Positions 1 through 11,029 of a DNA stretch of 64,000 bases are shown here, piece after piece (positions within the stretch are counted from its first letter, which is position 1; every line of letters starts with the position of its first letter). Both the position numbers and the translations under genes were made by a program. Source of the stretch: Dendrocalamus latiflorus (Eukaryota > Streptophyta > Magnoliopsida > Poales > Poaceae). The DNA is taken from contig CM029663.1 in assembly GCA_017311315.1 (NCBI GenBank), positions 33,708,622-33,772,621 of the forward strand. Direction: 5' to 3'. Below the pieces are notes generated by a model, which did not search any database, was not told the origin of the DNA, and worked only from the letters and a program-made list of their open reading frames with translations.

Positions 1-11
1 GCAAGCCATTT

Positions 12-290
12 CAAAGGTGGGAAATAGGGTTTATTTGCCACTCTGACAAGGGTCAAAGGGTTTGATCATGATCAAATGACCATTTTGCCCCTCCCAAAAG
101 AATAAAGAAGGAATTTTCTCTCCCGATGACGCTGCTGCCGATCATAAATCAACCATCGCTACTGATGCAGATCCATAGGAGAGGAAAAAGAGAGAAAGGA
201 GCAGGGGAGAGAAATAGGGAAGAGAAGGTTGAGGGCATTTCCTAAAAATTGGCTCCAGCAATGGTCTAAAAACGCTATTTCCCACCTTTG
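12..290. repeat. MITE-like sequence with 16-bp inverted ends
   Basis: A perfect 16-base inverted repeat (CAAAGGTGGGAAATAG at 12-27 and its complement at 275-290) brackets about 280 bases of non-coding DNA. This is the form of a small non-autonomous DNA element. The left end lies almost at the window edge, so no target-site duplication can be checked. The class is unknown. Confidence 0.4.
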
Positions 291-294
291 CAAC

Positions 295-953
295 GGTACA
301 ACAATAATTAGCTTCTTTGCAATGCAAATCCAAAATTGTGCACCTTTGTAATGGGTAAACATGCAATTGTTCCAACTTGGAAAGGAGCTTTCGTTTCAGC
401 TGAGAGCTGATAATCTTGGATTAACATGGTTATTGGATATAAAATGTGATTTCAAGTTTATTTGTAACCATTGTGTAAGCCCCTAAACATGCGACTATGC
501 AAGACTTGCAATTCTCCAAAGACGAATATGCCAAAGTTTTCCGAGCATCCAGTCAGCAACCTGAGTCGATATTTCTTTATTTCGCAAGTGAGAAATTTTG
601 CATGCCAACTTGTAATTGTCGTAGTAAACAATCAAATGACCATAGAGATTACAAAAGCAAGCAGGATCACTTGTCTCGCATTCTGATTCTATTGGATTAC
701 ATAAAGGAGAATGGAGCACGTGCACGGTCTGGCTTCCGAGTACTTTTCCGGGTTTTTTTTCCCACGACTAGAATGGATTTGATTGGTTTACAGGAAAGAG
801 AAAAGCATCATATTCAGCAAAAGTTCGTGGTATTTGAAAACTAAAAGAAAAGCTATATAACAATGACTTCTCAGTTACTGCATTCGTCAGATACCTACAC
901 CATTGAAACATATTGAAGTATGAATTTGACCATTTTCTTAAAAAAAAATAAAA
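295..953. other. Intergenic, no gene supported
   Basis: Two overlapping short open frames occur at 471-844, but they show no recognisable motif, no splice structure and no codon pattern that would set them apart from chance. The end is A-rich and abuts the terminal inverted repeat at 954. Confidence 0.5.
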
Positions 954-1110
954 GAGTAAATTGTGGCTCGCACCACCTAAATTGACTCAAGTTGCGCAAA
1001 ACATCAGTTAGACGATCTTTGCATATAACACCAAGAAAAATTGACATTGCGTTGCACTTTGCTTGGGCCCTTGAGTTGTGACAAGAACAAAGACCCACTT
1101 ACCAGCGTCA
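954..1110. repeat. Left terminal inverted repeat of the outermost DNA element
   Basis: The stretch starting GAGTAAATTGTGGC at 954 is matched, on the opposite strand, by 27290-27465, which starts GAGCAAAATTACGGC when read on the minus strand. The match runs about 150 bases with small gaps and shares blocks such as CACCTAAATTGAC / CAACCTAAATTGAC and TTGTGACAAGAACAA. Long TIRs of this kind suggest a Mutator-like or MITE-like element. The flanks (AAAATAAAA left, AAAAATTAG right) are only a loose 9-base match, so the class is inference. Without the Copia inserted in it the element would be about 0.76 kb. Confidence 0.65.
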
Positions 1111-1230
1111 TGCTGGACACAACCGCTGGCAAATGGGATACGAGCTGTTTATTTAGGTGTGTTCTTTTCGACTGCAGTTGATGGCTATTGGCTCAGCGTG
1201 AATACTTGTGCGAATGAATCGAATGGCGAT

Positions 1231-1478
1231 TGTAGAAAAGGGTTTCTGCCTCATGTCTGATTCATTGTATTGACAACAATATATAGAGTACGTGCCTTGG
1301 CTTGCAAGCCAATCTTACATAGGAGATATACATAGAAAGTGATATACAAATACGAGAAGGATATCTCTTGGAGATCAACTGAGAATCTAGCTGATTTGGG
1401 CGGTGCTGTAGTGAGTTCGGCACAGCAAGGACTCTGCTTGTAGCGTAGACTGCAAGACTGTTGCCTGTTGGCTTTACA
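1231..1478 (-). repeat. Copia 3' LTR
   Basis: 248 bases, starting TGTAGAAAAGGG and ending GCTTTACA on the plus strand. It matches 26747-26986 over its whole length with scattered substitutions and an 8-base length difference near the right end. The polypurine tract follows at 1479. Confidence 0.9.
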
Positions 1479-1488
1479 TCCCCCTTAG
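1479..1488 (-). other. Copia polypurine tract
   Basis: Read on the minus strand it is CTAAGGGGGA, directly before the LTR start TGTAAAGCC. This is the expected site for plus-strand priming. Confidence 0.75.
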
Positions 1489-1740
1489 TGACAATGTGTA
1501 GAACATTGAGACTATCTTAAAAATATAGAAACAATGGAGTTGGGAGTCCTTTGGTAAATATATCCGCAAACTACAGTGACGAGGGAATGTGAAGGGCCCA
1601 AACTGTACCAAGATGTACCTTGTCACGAACAAAGTGAATATCAAGTTCGATGTGTTTTGTGCATCTGTGTTGCACCAGTTGGATGAAAGGTACACAATGC
1701 TAACATTATCGCAGTACACAATCACAACAGTCTAGATAGG

Positions 1741-2210
1741 TCAATGGAGTTCAGAGAGAAGGCAACAAATCCAACATGACTCCACGATGACATTAGCAAC
1801 TGCTCTATATTTAGCTTCAGCATTGAAATGAGAAACGGTGTCCTGACGCTTTGAAGACCATGACACAAGACTGTCATCGAGAAAAACACAATATTCAGAT
1901 GTGGAGCGTCGTGTGTTGTGTAGCCAGCCCAATCAACATCTAAGTATACAGTGAGCTCCAGGAATGAAGAAGGTCATAGTAGTAATCCATGAGAAAAAGT
2001 GCCCTTAAGGTATTGTAGGATCCATTTCACAAGAACGAAGTGTGACTCTTTGGGATCATGCATATGCAAACAAACTTGTTGAACAACATAATTAATGTCA
2101 GGACGAGTGATCGTGAGGTACTGAAGTGCGCCAGCAATACTTCGGTAGTGAGAGGGATCCAGAACTGGTACACCCAAGCTACCAAACTTAGAACGCGTAT
2201 CAATTGGTGT
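1741..2210 (-). pseudogene. Copia reverse transcriptase C-terminus and RNase H, broken
   Basis: Minus-strand frames encode the end of Copia reverse transcriptase (YRSIAGALQYLTITRPDI, then a block ending HMHDPKESHF) and then the RNase H start, with SLVSWSSKRQDTVSHF and AEAKYRAVANV. These are hallmark Copia motifs; AEAKYRA stands for the usual AEAEYRA. The two blocks are separated by stops. The reverse transcriptase frame is cut at 2210, where the giant-LTR element begins, and resumes upstream in the same polyprotein at 22797. Joining across the GGTGT duplication restores the expected linkage between the two halves. Confidence 0.9.
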
Positions 2211-3469
2211 TGTGGGGACCGACCCCGGGCAGGGGTTGCCGCATGTGTGTTCTTCTGTACTAGTCCCGTAATCAGTATCTAGTACACACACTCACAACAT
2301 TGAAATCACATCCACACGAGCCAAACCATTACGCGGAATGCCCTTACCACTTCTGCACATACCACAATGCAAGGCTAGATCTAGATAACTTAGTTAGCTA
2401 AACACCAGAGCCCATATAGCATATGTGGTTGTACGGTGTGACTCAGATGTGCGGCAATAATGCTCGGTCCTTAAATGACCTAGGCAAGAATCTCCCTTTG
2501 TTTACACGCAAGGTTCCACCTCACATGCAACAGCTTACCATATAACTCACCCGCGTCCAAAAACTATATTTTTTATTTTGTTTTATACCAAGCTAGCAGA
2601 GGTTCCTCCTCTAGACCAACATTTTGAAACCATAATGCCCACATGTAAAATTGTTTAAGAGTTCAAACTTAATAGAAACTAGTGTTTGGCTAAGCATCTA
2701 GACCATCTATCAATGTAGTATTCCTAGTTTGACAGTATAAATTATCTAAGCCATGTCCTAAAGGTTACAATAGTGAGGGCATCAAATTTGCAAGGAAGGT
2801 TCCATGCATTCAAGGGGTCATAACTACCCTTTCCCATAGTATAGCAATTTTTACTGAAACATACACGCATGCATAATATGTTTTGCAAACAATGTACAAT
2901 AATTATAATATTGGGATCAACATAGTTAAAGGGGTGCTTGCCTTGCTTAAATTATTGTGGTCTTGATCTTACTCAAGACCTTCTTAGTAAATGATCTTGA
3001 AGCTATTGATCTTCATCTCTATCTTGATCCTGCTCGAGTTGGTGCTCCTTCGGGTCTTCAACTTCTAATTACACGATAAGCGATCGAAAGACCAAATAAA
3101 TCCAAAATACTGCAAAAGATCCAAATAAATCCAAAGAGAGCTTCATTAAGTTTTATTAGGATTGAGCTCGGTGATGGAAGTTTAGAGGGTGAGGGATATT
3201 TGACATAGTCAAATGGAGTTTGAGTGAATGAGGGGATGACGGGGAAGCTTTACTATCAAGGAAAGCAAGGACAGATCAAGGTGAAAGATTATTCATAGGA
3301 ATACTCTGCTTCTTAATGTAAGGAGGGCTAGGAAATAGCCGATCGCAGAGTACTTCGGCTTGGTTCGAAATATCTCTTCTTGGATGGTACAACATCCTTT
3401 ACAACTACTAGTGTTCCTTGGTCGCCACAGTATTCTACCGACTTCTAACACCTCATCCGCTACTCAATT

Positions 3470-3700
3470 CTACCTACGACAACTGAAGCCTACGATCGTT
3501 GTAGCTTACGACCACTACAGCTTACAATCTTATCTTATGACCATTATAGCTACTGACCACTATGGCTTATGAACACTATAGCTACTAACCACTGTGGCTT
3601 ATGACCATTATGGCTACCGACCACTGTGGCTTACGACCACTATCACTACCGACCACTGCGGCTACCAATCTTATGAGTACTACTTCGATACTTCGGATGT
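3470..3700. repeat. Degenerate CGACCACTA(T/C)GGCT array in LTR
   Basis: Successive units of about 15-25 bases contain variants of ACGACCACTATGGCTAC, for example near 3513, 3558, 3577, 3620 and 3640. The same block recurs in the right LTR at about 19440-19630. The core is the complement of the core in the array at 4437-5430. Confidence 0.75.
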
Positions 3701-4436
3701 TTAGACCACTATGGTACTCTGACGCTCTAACTACCGACTACTGTTCATGGCACTTTAACCACATAGGTCTTCGACTATGCCAATCCTATGCAATACGGTC
3801 GTACCATTTTGAGAGAGCTAGTACCACCGATCTTTATCCTCGCCAATCTTCTGAGGGTCTTTCGAACATCGACCGAGTTTTGTATCTTTCGACTACCAAC
3901 TTTGTTCTGTAGGTTTCAACTAATGACTAACCTATTAGGATCTGCAACGTACGACTGATGTACTACACTTACGACCGATCTATTCTACTTACGACCAATC
4001 TAATGTATCTTACGATGGATCTACTGCACTTATGACCGATCTAATGTATCTTACGACTAATCTAATGTAGGTTTCGACTACCAACTACTAACTAGGTTCT
4101 ATAGCTTACAACTACTAACTACTAACTAGGATCTGTAGGTTTTTTCAACTACTGACTCCTGACTAGTGATGAGGCACTGACTTATGATTGATTTGCTACA
4201 ATTACAACTATTGACTTATTACCGTAGCTTTTAACTACTGACTTGGTTCTGTAGTCTTTAACTATATGATTACTATAGCTACCGAGAACTAAAGCTTACG
4301 ACCTCACAACTTCCGACTTCTAACTGCTTTCGAATTCAGACTACTTTAGCTTTCCTTCCAACTTCGTCTATCATTAGCAGTCAAAAGTTACAACTACAGT
4401 TAGAGGTCAAAGATTACGACTAGATTATGACTACTA

Positions 4437-5430
4437 CAGTCGAAGGTTTCGACTAAGCAAGCGGTCGAAGATCTCGACTTTGGCAACGGTCGAAGGTCTC
4501 GACTTCGGCAGTGGTCGAAGGTTTCCACAATGGCTATGGTCGAAGATTTTAACAATGGTTGCAGACAAAGAGGTCAGCACGGCAACGGTCGAAGATCTTG
4601 ACTCTAACAGTGGTCGAAGATTTCTAAAGTGGCCGTAGTTGAAGAGGTCGACATGGCAGCGGTCGAAGATCTCGACTCTGGTAGTCGATGAAAATGTCAA
4701 CTACATATATGATCAAAGATGTCAGCACGTTCGGCTGTGGTCGAAGATCACTGCCATGCAAGCGGTCAAAGATCACGACCACGCAAGTGGTCGAAGATCA
4801 CAACCAGGCCAGCAGTCGAAGACCAGATGATGCAAGTGGTCAAAGACCACGATGACGCAAGTGGTCGAAGACCATGACTATGCAAGTGATCGAAGGTCAT
4901 AACTACGCCAGCAGTCGAAGATCTCGACTACGGCAGTGGTCAAAGATCATGACTACACAAGCGATTGAAGATCACAATGACACAAGTGGTTGAAGATCAC
5001 GACTGCGCCAGCGGTCGAAGATGTCAACTACAGTTGTGGTCAAAGATTTTTACAAATGTCTGCGGTCGGAAATCTTGATGCAGCATGGTCGAAGATCTCG
5101 ACATAGCAGCAGCCAAAGATTTCAACATGACAGCAGTCGAAGATTTCGACAACCGGCTGCAGTCAAAAATCTCAATGCAGCACAATCGAAGATCTCAATG
5201 CAGCAGTGGTCGAAGATCTCAACACAGTAGCGGTCAAAAATGTTGACACTACAGCGGTCAAAAATCTCAACGTGGCAGCGGTTGAAGATTTCAACACAGC
5301 AGTGGTCGAAGATCTTGACCCAGTATTGGTCAGAGATTTCGACACTAGTTGTGGTTGAATATTTCAACACAGTAGCGATCAAAGATTTTGACACAGCAAG
5401 GGTCAAAGATTTCAATAGCGCTGCCAGATT
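4437..5430. repeat. Degenerate GGTCGAAGATC array in LTR
   Basis: About 1 kb of roughly 20-25-base units carrying variants of CAGCGGTCGAAGATCTCGAC. The unit is strongly recognisable but heavily diverged. The matching block of the right LTR is at about 20340-20990. Short open frames across it are periodic (repeated EIFDRC / DFNTA-like peptides), as expected of tandem DNA rather than of a gene. Confidence 0.85.
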
Positions 5431-7316
5431 TTGACTTTGACTGCTACAGTTCTGTTCTCGTGTTCAACTACTGCTGTTTTCTTTTAGAGTTCAACTACTT
5501 TAGTACTTTGATTGCTTTTAGTTCTTTTATTTGACTCCTATTACTTCGGTTCTCTTTGTGACTATGATCACTTTAGTTCTCTTTTCAACTTACATGCTCT
5601 ACGAGGGAGGAGGAGCTCACTGAAGATGAAGATGATTCATGAGAAGGAGCCGAGGAGGCTGGCGTTAGAGACCTCATTGGCTGTGAAAGGGTCTACGGTG
5701 ACAAAGATATCCGGCAACAGATAGGCTACAAAAGGGGTGTGCATGAGCTTGCATGCATGCTGCAAAGGTATAGGTGAAAGGAATCGAGGTATTGCTCACC
5801 GGAAAGAGAAAGTCTTGCAGCGACATCCTGGTCAGAGATGGAGAAAAAGGCCTTGATCGAGTGATCCACCGAATGATCCATTGCACGGAAGGTCAAACAA
5901 ATGAGTAGGGTGCACAAGGAAAAGATAAGGCATGTTGCAATAGAGTTGGGGAGGAGAGAAGCTCACCAGAGTAGCTAGCACGTGGTGGCATGCTCGCTGG
6001 CGTCACGTATGACTTTGGTTTCACAACATCCTAGAGAGCGAAGTGCTCAAGAAATGCACAAGAGACTAAGAGGACGAGCTGAGGAGCAAAGGCATAGATA
6101 GGGGGATTTATAGGTATGGACGGTTGAGGCAGAGTGTGAGTTATCACGAGCGCGGTTGAAAACTCGCTGTGGAATGCAAGGCGCGGACGGGGACAAGGGG
6201 AAAGGTAAGTGTCAAGTTTGAGGCAACAGGTAGGCTGAGTTGGCAGTAGCAGAGGGCGAAACCGTGGGCACACATCAGAAACCAGGGGCAGCTCGAGCCA
6301 CTACAATGGCGAAGCTGGCGCATGCGTGCGAGGTGGAAGACGAACTCTGCGAGCAGGCCTGGCACATTAGCAAGCACAGAGAGGTGGCTTGACGGGATTA
6401 GCCTTGACATGCAAAGGGTTTAGGAGCTATGTATTCGAGTACACGTGTGTTTGAGCACTCATGATAGAGTTTGATAGCTGGTCAAGCTCCTCGAGTGATT
6501 CAAAGCGGTTGAAGCTCTCGAGTGAGTGCAGATCGGTCAAAGCTTCTCGAGCAAGCGTGGAGCGGTCATGGGCCAACTTAACAGTTGTGATGCAAAGCTA
6601 GGCACCAAGCTGAGATGCATGGAAGAAAGGCACGGCGCAGAGCATGGCCACATTAGCGTAATGTAGGTGGAGACATGATGAGGTGGGAGCATAAGGCATG
6701 GGCAGTCAGTAGAGAGGAGAAACGATGGGCGTGATATTCAAAATGATGAGCATGGCATCAAAACTAGTGGCCTGTGCTCATGCAGGCTGGAGGTGGAAGA
6801 AGGGTTCTGCAAGTGGGCCACACTTAGCAGTGAGAGAGAGGAAGGGTGAGGAGAGCTGAGAGGTTTGAGCAAAAGTTAAGATACATCAGATGAGCTTGAA
6901 AGATTATGAGAATCTTTGTGAACGCTTCTGACAGAGAGTTGGTGATTGTGTAAGTTTTCAAAATTTTATCTTCTCTTGATTTTTCTAGAAAATTTTCAGA
7001 AGACTTCTTGTTAATATACTTATTTGCTTTAGATAATTTCAAAACTTGTTTTAGTATTTATTTTTAGTGCCAAGATTTTACTCGTGGGTTTTTAGAATAG
7101 TTTCCACCATAAGTTTTCTCAAGCCAACTTTTAATCATCTTTTTAGTTTTATAACTTGATCTTAATTCTTGATTTGCATTACATGCAGTTTTGATTTTTT
7201 ATATTCAAACTTTTCAAAGAAATTCCAAATAAAGAGCCAAGGAATCAAAATACATTCAAAAAGTTTAAATTTTTCTCATTTTTGCATGTTTAAGAATTTG
7301 GGATGTTACAGGTCTA

Positions 7317-7324
7317 CCCCCCTT
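7317..7324 (-). other. Polypurine tract of giant-LTR element
   Basis: On the minus strand the sequence AAGGGGGGTAGACC runs directly into the LTR start TGTAACATCC. This position and composition are those of the plus-strand primer site. Confidence 0.75.
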
Positions 7325-7529
7325 AAACAAAATCTCGTTCCTGAGATTCAGATGGAGAGAATAGAAAGATGGAGGTAGAGTTAACTAGCTGGCAATATGT
7401 TTTCTATATAAAAGTGGGTTAAACCTTGGAGAAGGAAGAAGGTAGGGAGCAACCTTATTCTTCTGGTAGGTCCTAGTTGTCTTTCCTAGATTTGGGCATG
7501 ACAAGTCCTATGGTGGCTTGGAGATTTAT

Positions 7530-8566
7530 CTATTATATCTCGGCTACCTTGGTCAGCAACAGGCTCAAAGAGCAATCTTTGGGGCAGGGATCTTGTCCCT
7601 CGCAGAGAAAACATGTGACCTTGCTCGTTGGGCACTCCCTAGGTTGATGGTCTTTATCACAGTTGGGGCAATTTACAAAGCATTGGTCTACCCAATGTCC
7701 TTTTTCTCCACAATGTCTACATGCCACTAGGGTCATAGGGCAGTCTTCGGGTTGATGGCATTCCTTACAGTGGGAGCAGTAGGGGACTGGGCACTTGTAG
7801 CAGTAGTGTCCAATTTTTTCACAGGTGAAGCACGATCCTCTTGTAATTTGTCATAGGGCACAATTGGGCATCATGTCCTATCTTGCTGCATTCAGAGCAG
7901 GTAATACTAGGCGGGGCCTCCAGGTTAGGTAGTAGGACTTCAACAGGCGCAAATTGTTCCTCCTTGGGGCAATTATATTTTTCTTTGCTAGAGCTGAGGC
8001 TAGTGGTGATGGCATCCTTTTTTTGCTTTTCCAGTTTCCGTTGGGGGCATCCTCTCGCATAGTGTCCCTCGTTGCCACAACAGAAATAGATAAGCTCCTT
8101 ATTTTGCTTATTCTAAGGGCACTTATTGATGTAGTGTCCGGTATTTCCGCAACATAAATAGGTGACGTCCTTTAAGGACCTACTTGATGTAGTGCTATTA
8201 TTGTTCCCATCGCGACAGCTTTCCTTCAACAATCCTTGGTTAGGCGACAACTTGTATGGATGGTAAGGGCTATGGCGAGCAGAAACTATGGGCCCTATTC
8301 TCTTGCTTACACTAGGGATAATTGTCATGTTTCCAACCATAGACCTTGTTTAGATGGTTGACATGATGGCTGGAAACAAAAGCAAAACGAGGACTCGAGT
8401 CTTGGTCCTTGCATGAGTTGAGGCTTCCAAGTCCTTGTTTCCTCTGAATGTTAGGATGTTGAGTGGTCTTCATTTGTTCTTGATTGTCTTGATCTTGGTT
8501 ATTTGTCACTTCACGTTTGTAGACCTGACGGAGTTTACCACAAAAAGGGCGAGGGGAAAATAGCAT
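7530..8566 (-). pseudogene. Gag-like zinc-knuckle polyprotein, broken
   Basis: Read on the minus strand, a hydrophilic N-terminal part (8566 down to about 8200) leads into a row of Cys/His knuckles: CCGNTGHYINKC, CCGNEGHYARGC, CSECSKIGHDAQLC, CFTCEKIGHYCYKC, CRHCGEKGHWVDQC, CPNCDKDHQPREC and a Cys-rich last unit CFLCEGQDPC. The knuckles bind nucleic acid in retroviral-type Gag proteins. The first two have Tyr where the first Cys of a CX2CX4HX4C knuckle is expected. An in-frame TAG follows the first knuckle, and at least one frameshift lies between the third and fourth. Seven or more knuckles is far above the one or two usual in plant Gag. No pol domain follows before the polypurine tract, so this looks like the element's only product. 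Confidence 0.75.
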
Positions 8567-9290
8567 GAGGTATTGGAAGAATTGCAGAGATAAGGTAATC
8601 TAAACCCATTTTAGACTTTTAGATAGCACACCCAAGATGATGGGGTGAAACTCAAACCACACAAATTTTTTAAAATAAGCTTTTCCTGTTGTTGTGAAAT
8701 ACAACTGAGAGACCATGTGGTTATGACCCCATGGGTGTGATGAGTAATTAACATCAGTTTAGGAAAGTCGAGTTTGGTTTGTTTGGTTCGGACCATGTCG
8801 TTGCGTGATGCCATTGGGCTCGGTCGGACCTGGTCAAACCTGGTCAAAGTGATTAGAATGCATATTCTGGTAATTTGACAGGTTTGGGCTCTTTCGTGCG
8901 TAAGTATGATTCAATGATGCTATTCATGCTTTCATGTGTCAAGCGGTGCTATTTGATATGTTTCTTGTCTGTGATGGCTGCAGGACGTCGAGGCGGACTC
9001 GTGGCGAGACACGAGGTGACCGGACTAGGCGCAGGTGGCACTGAGGTCAGAACGGTCGGGATGTGTCGAAGACGGCAAAGACTCGAGGTGGTTGCGAGGC
9101 TTGGACGACAAGGAATGCGGAAGCTTCCCGGAAGGTGCAGGAGGGGCGTTTTGGTAAAAACGCAAAGCTGCACGGGTGGAAGCGGTTCCGTTCGGATTTA
9201 GCGGGCATAACGGGTTGGAGACCCGTTAGACGGAGCCTATATAAGGAGGGGATGTCTCCTTATGGCTGCATGGATTCTAGGGTTTGAGAG

Positions 9291-11029
9291 TATTGGACCG
9301 AAATGGCGATAGAGGGGGGGTGAATGTCGACTTTAAAACTTGCCCTCAAAAAGGTATCCAATAAAACTTCCTCTTCAATAGCTATGAGAAGCTATGAAGT
9401 GGATGAAAAAGTTCTCTGGAAGACCAAGAAGACAAACATGCTAACAGAACCCATCAAGAAAAAATAGCAAGCAAAAACACCTAAGAACCAACGGCCGAAA
9501 CTGACTGGGCGGTCAGACCGCAAAGAGCAGGGCGGTCTGACCGCTCTCACTACGCCGATCAGACCGGTGGCTCAAGGCCAGTCAGACCGCCAACCACCGG
9601 CCGGTCTGACCGCCAGCCACTTGCCGGTCTGACTGCCCCTCGGGTGCAGACAGCAGAGATGCTGATTTTTCATACTGCAAAATCGAGAACTTCCCTCAAC
9701 TAAGAACATTGAGACTTTCTTTTGAATTTTTCTGCTCAGAAAGGAAGGAATGCAACCCAAATAACCAGAGGGACCTTGAAGACCAAGAAAGCTCAGCTCC
9801 AAGACAAGAATTTGGGATTTGACCCAAGAACTGAAAATTACAGAGAGCAGCAACAAAAACCTAAATTCCCATTTGATCTTTGATCGTTTGGCTACGAAAC
9901 TTTGAGAATAGCTATTTAATAGCCTCTGGACTTTACATGCCAATTTTCAAGCTATCTCAAGAAGGGAAACAAGAATCTCACCAAAACCCTAGAGATGAAA
10001 AGAAAGAACAGAGGAGACCAAAAACCAAAATCTGGAATCAAGAATGGGTTTTTGGGATTTTAACTGATCAAATGATCTTGAGACATCATCCCAACATACA
10101 GCAACCCATTTTGGCACTCCCCAGCAAGAATCGAGCCAAAACACAAAAACTCAAAAATCAAGCAAAGAAAGCATTGAAGGGCATAAACCACAGAGAGACT
10201 GGGAACTCAATCAAACTCAAATAAAGTCATCTTGGATTGATAATGAGGAAGAGAGATACATGATTGCGTAGAGTATCAACCCATACCATCCCTACAACTC
10301 CATACATGCTTGGATTGAGAACACAAGCTACAAGCTTCACACTTGAACACTCAAGAACACAACGAAGGAAAGAGCAGAACACCCTCTGCCTCCTTCACCC
10401 ACTCTCAACCACTAAAGAGAAAGCACAACAACCTCCAAAAGACTTAGACTACATGCAGGAAACACTCCCCTATTTATAGTCTCTCACTAATGGATTTGCC
10501 TCTCTCTTTATCCATTAAGCCTCTACCAACCCTAGTGCTTTATCCATAATCCGCCTCCTTTAGTGCAGCTTTGCGTATTCACCAAAACACCCCTCCTGCA
10601 CCTTCCGGGAAGCTTACTCATTCCTTGCCTCGCAAGCCTCGCAGCCACCTCGAGTCTCCGCCGTCTTCGACACATCCGACCGTTCTGACCTCGACACCGT
10701 CCGTGTCTAGTCCTGTCACCTCGTGTCTCGCCACGACTCCGCCTCGACGTCCTGCAGCCATCACAAATAAGAAACACATCACATAGCATCGCTCGATATT
10801 AAGAAGGCATAAATAGCATCAAAACATCATACTTATGCATGACGAAGTCCAACCTGTCGAATCAAAGGAATAAGCGTCCTAATCCCATACGACCAAGTTT
10901 GACCAAGTCCGACCGAGCCCGAATGCACCACGCAACGTCAAGGTCCGAATACCCAAACCAAACTCGACTTTCCTAAACCGATGTCAATTACTCATCACAC
11001 ACATGGGACGACCTCCACATGCTCTCTCA
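9291..11029 (-). mobile_element. Solo LTR (inner copy), reverse orientation
   Basis: It begins TATTGGACCG (a decayed TGTTGGACCG), ends GCTCTCTCA, and is flanked by a perfect duplication GAGAG (9286-9290 and 11030-11034). At 1739 bases it is the same length as the outer copy. Its pieces are reverse complements of it: 9293-10500 pairs with 11040-12170, and 10560-11029 pairs with 8706-9180. A TATTTATAG block at about 10472 is its TATA region on the minus strand. Confidence 0.9.
9500..9640. repeat. CGGTCAGACCG / CGGTCTGACCG cluster
   Basis: About eight near-palindromic units of the form CGGTCWGACCG lie within 140 bases of the inner solo LTR. The same cluster appears in the outer copy at 11820-11955. 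Spacing is irregular, about 15-20 bases. Confidence 0.8.

Larger units (their letters stand above)
2211..7310 (-). repeat. Giant-LTR element, 3' LTR (left copy)
   Basis: 5.1 kb, from TGTGGGGACC to GGATGTTACA. It aligns with the right copy from both ends. Compared with the right copy it lacks about 1 kb between roughly 2314 and 2315 (present at about 13128-14104) but keeps about 930 bases (2438-3366) that the right copy has lost. The ancestral LTR was therefore about 6 kb, unusually long. It contains two blocks of degenerate short repeats (3470-3700 and 4437-5430) and no convincing gene. Confidence 0.85.

Noticed and set aside
4434..5434. Short protein-coding frames in the LTR array
   Set aside because: They repeat short peptides with the array period and have no codon or domain support.
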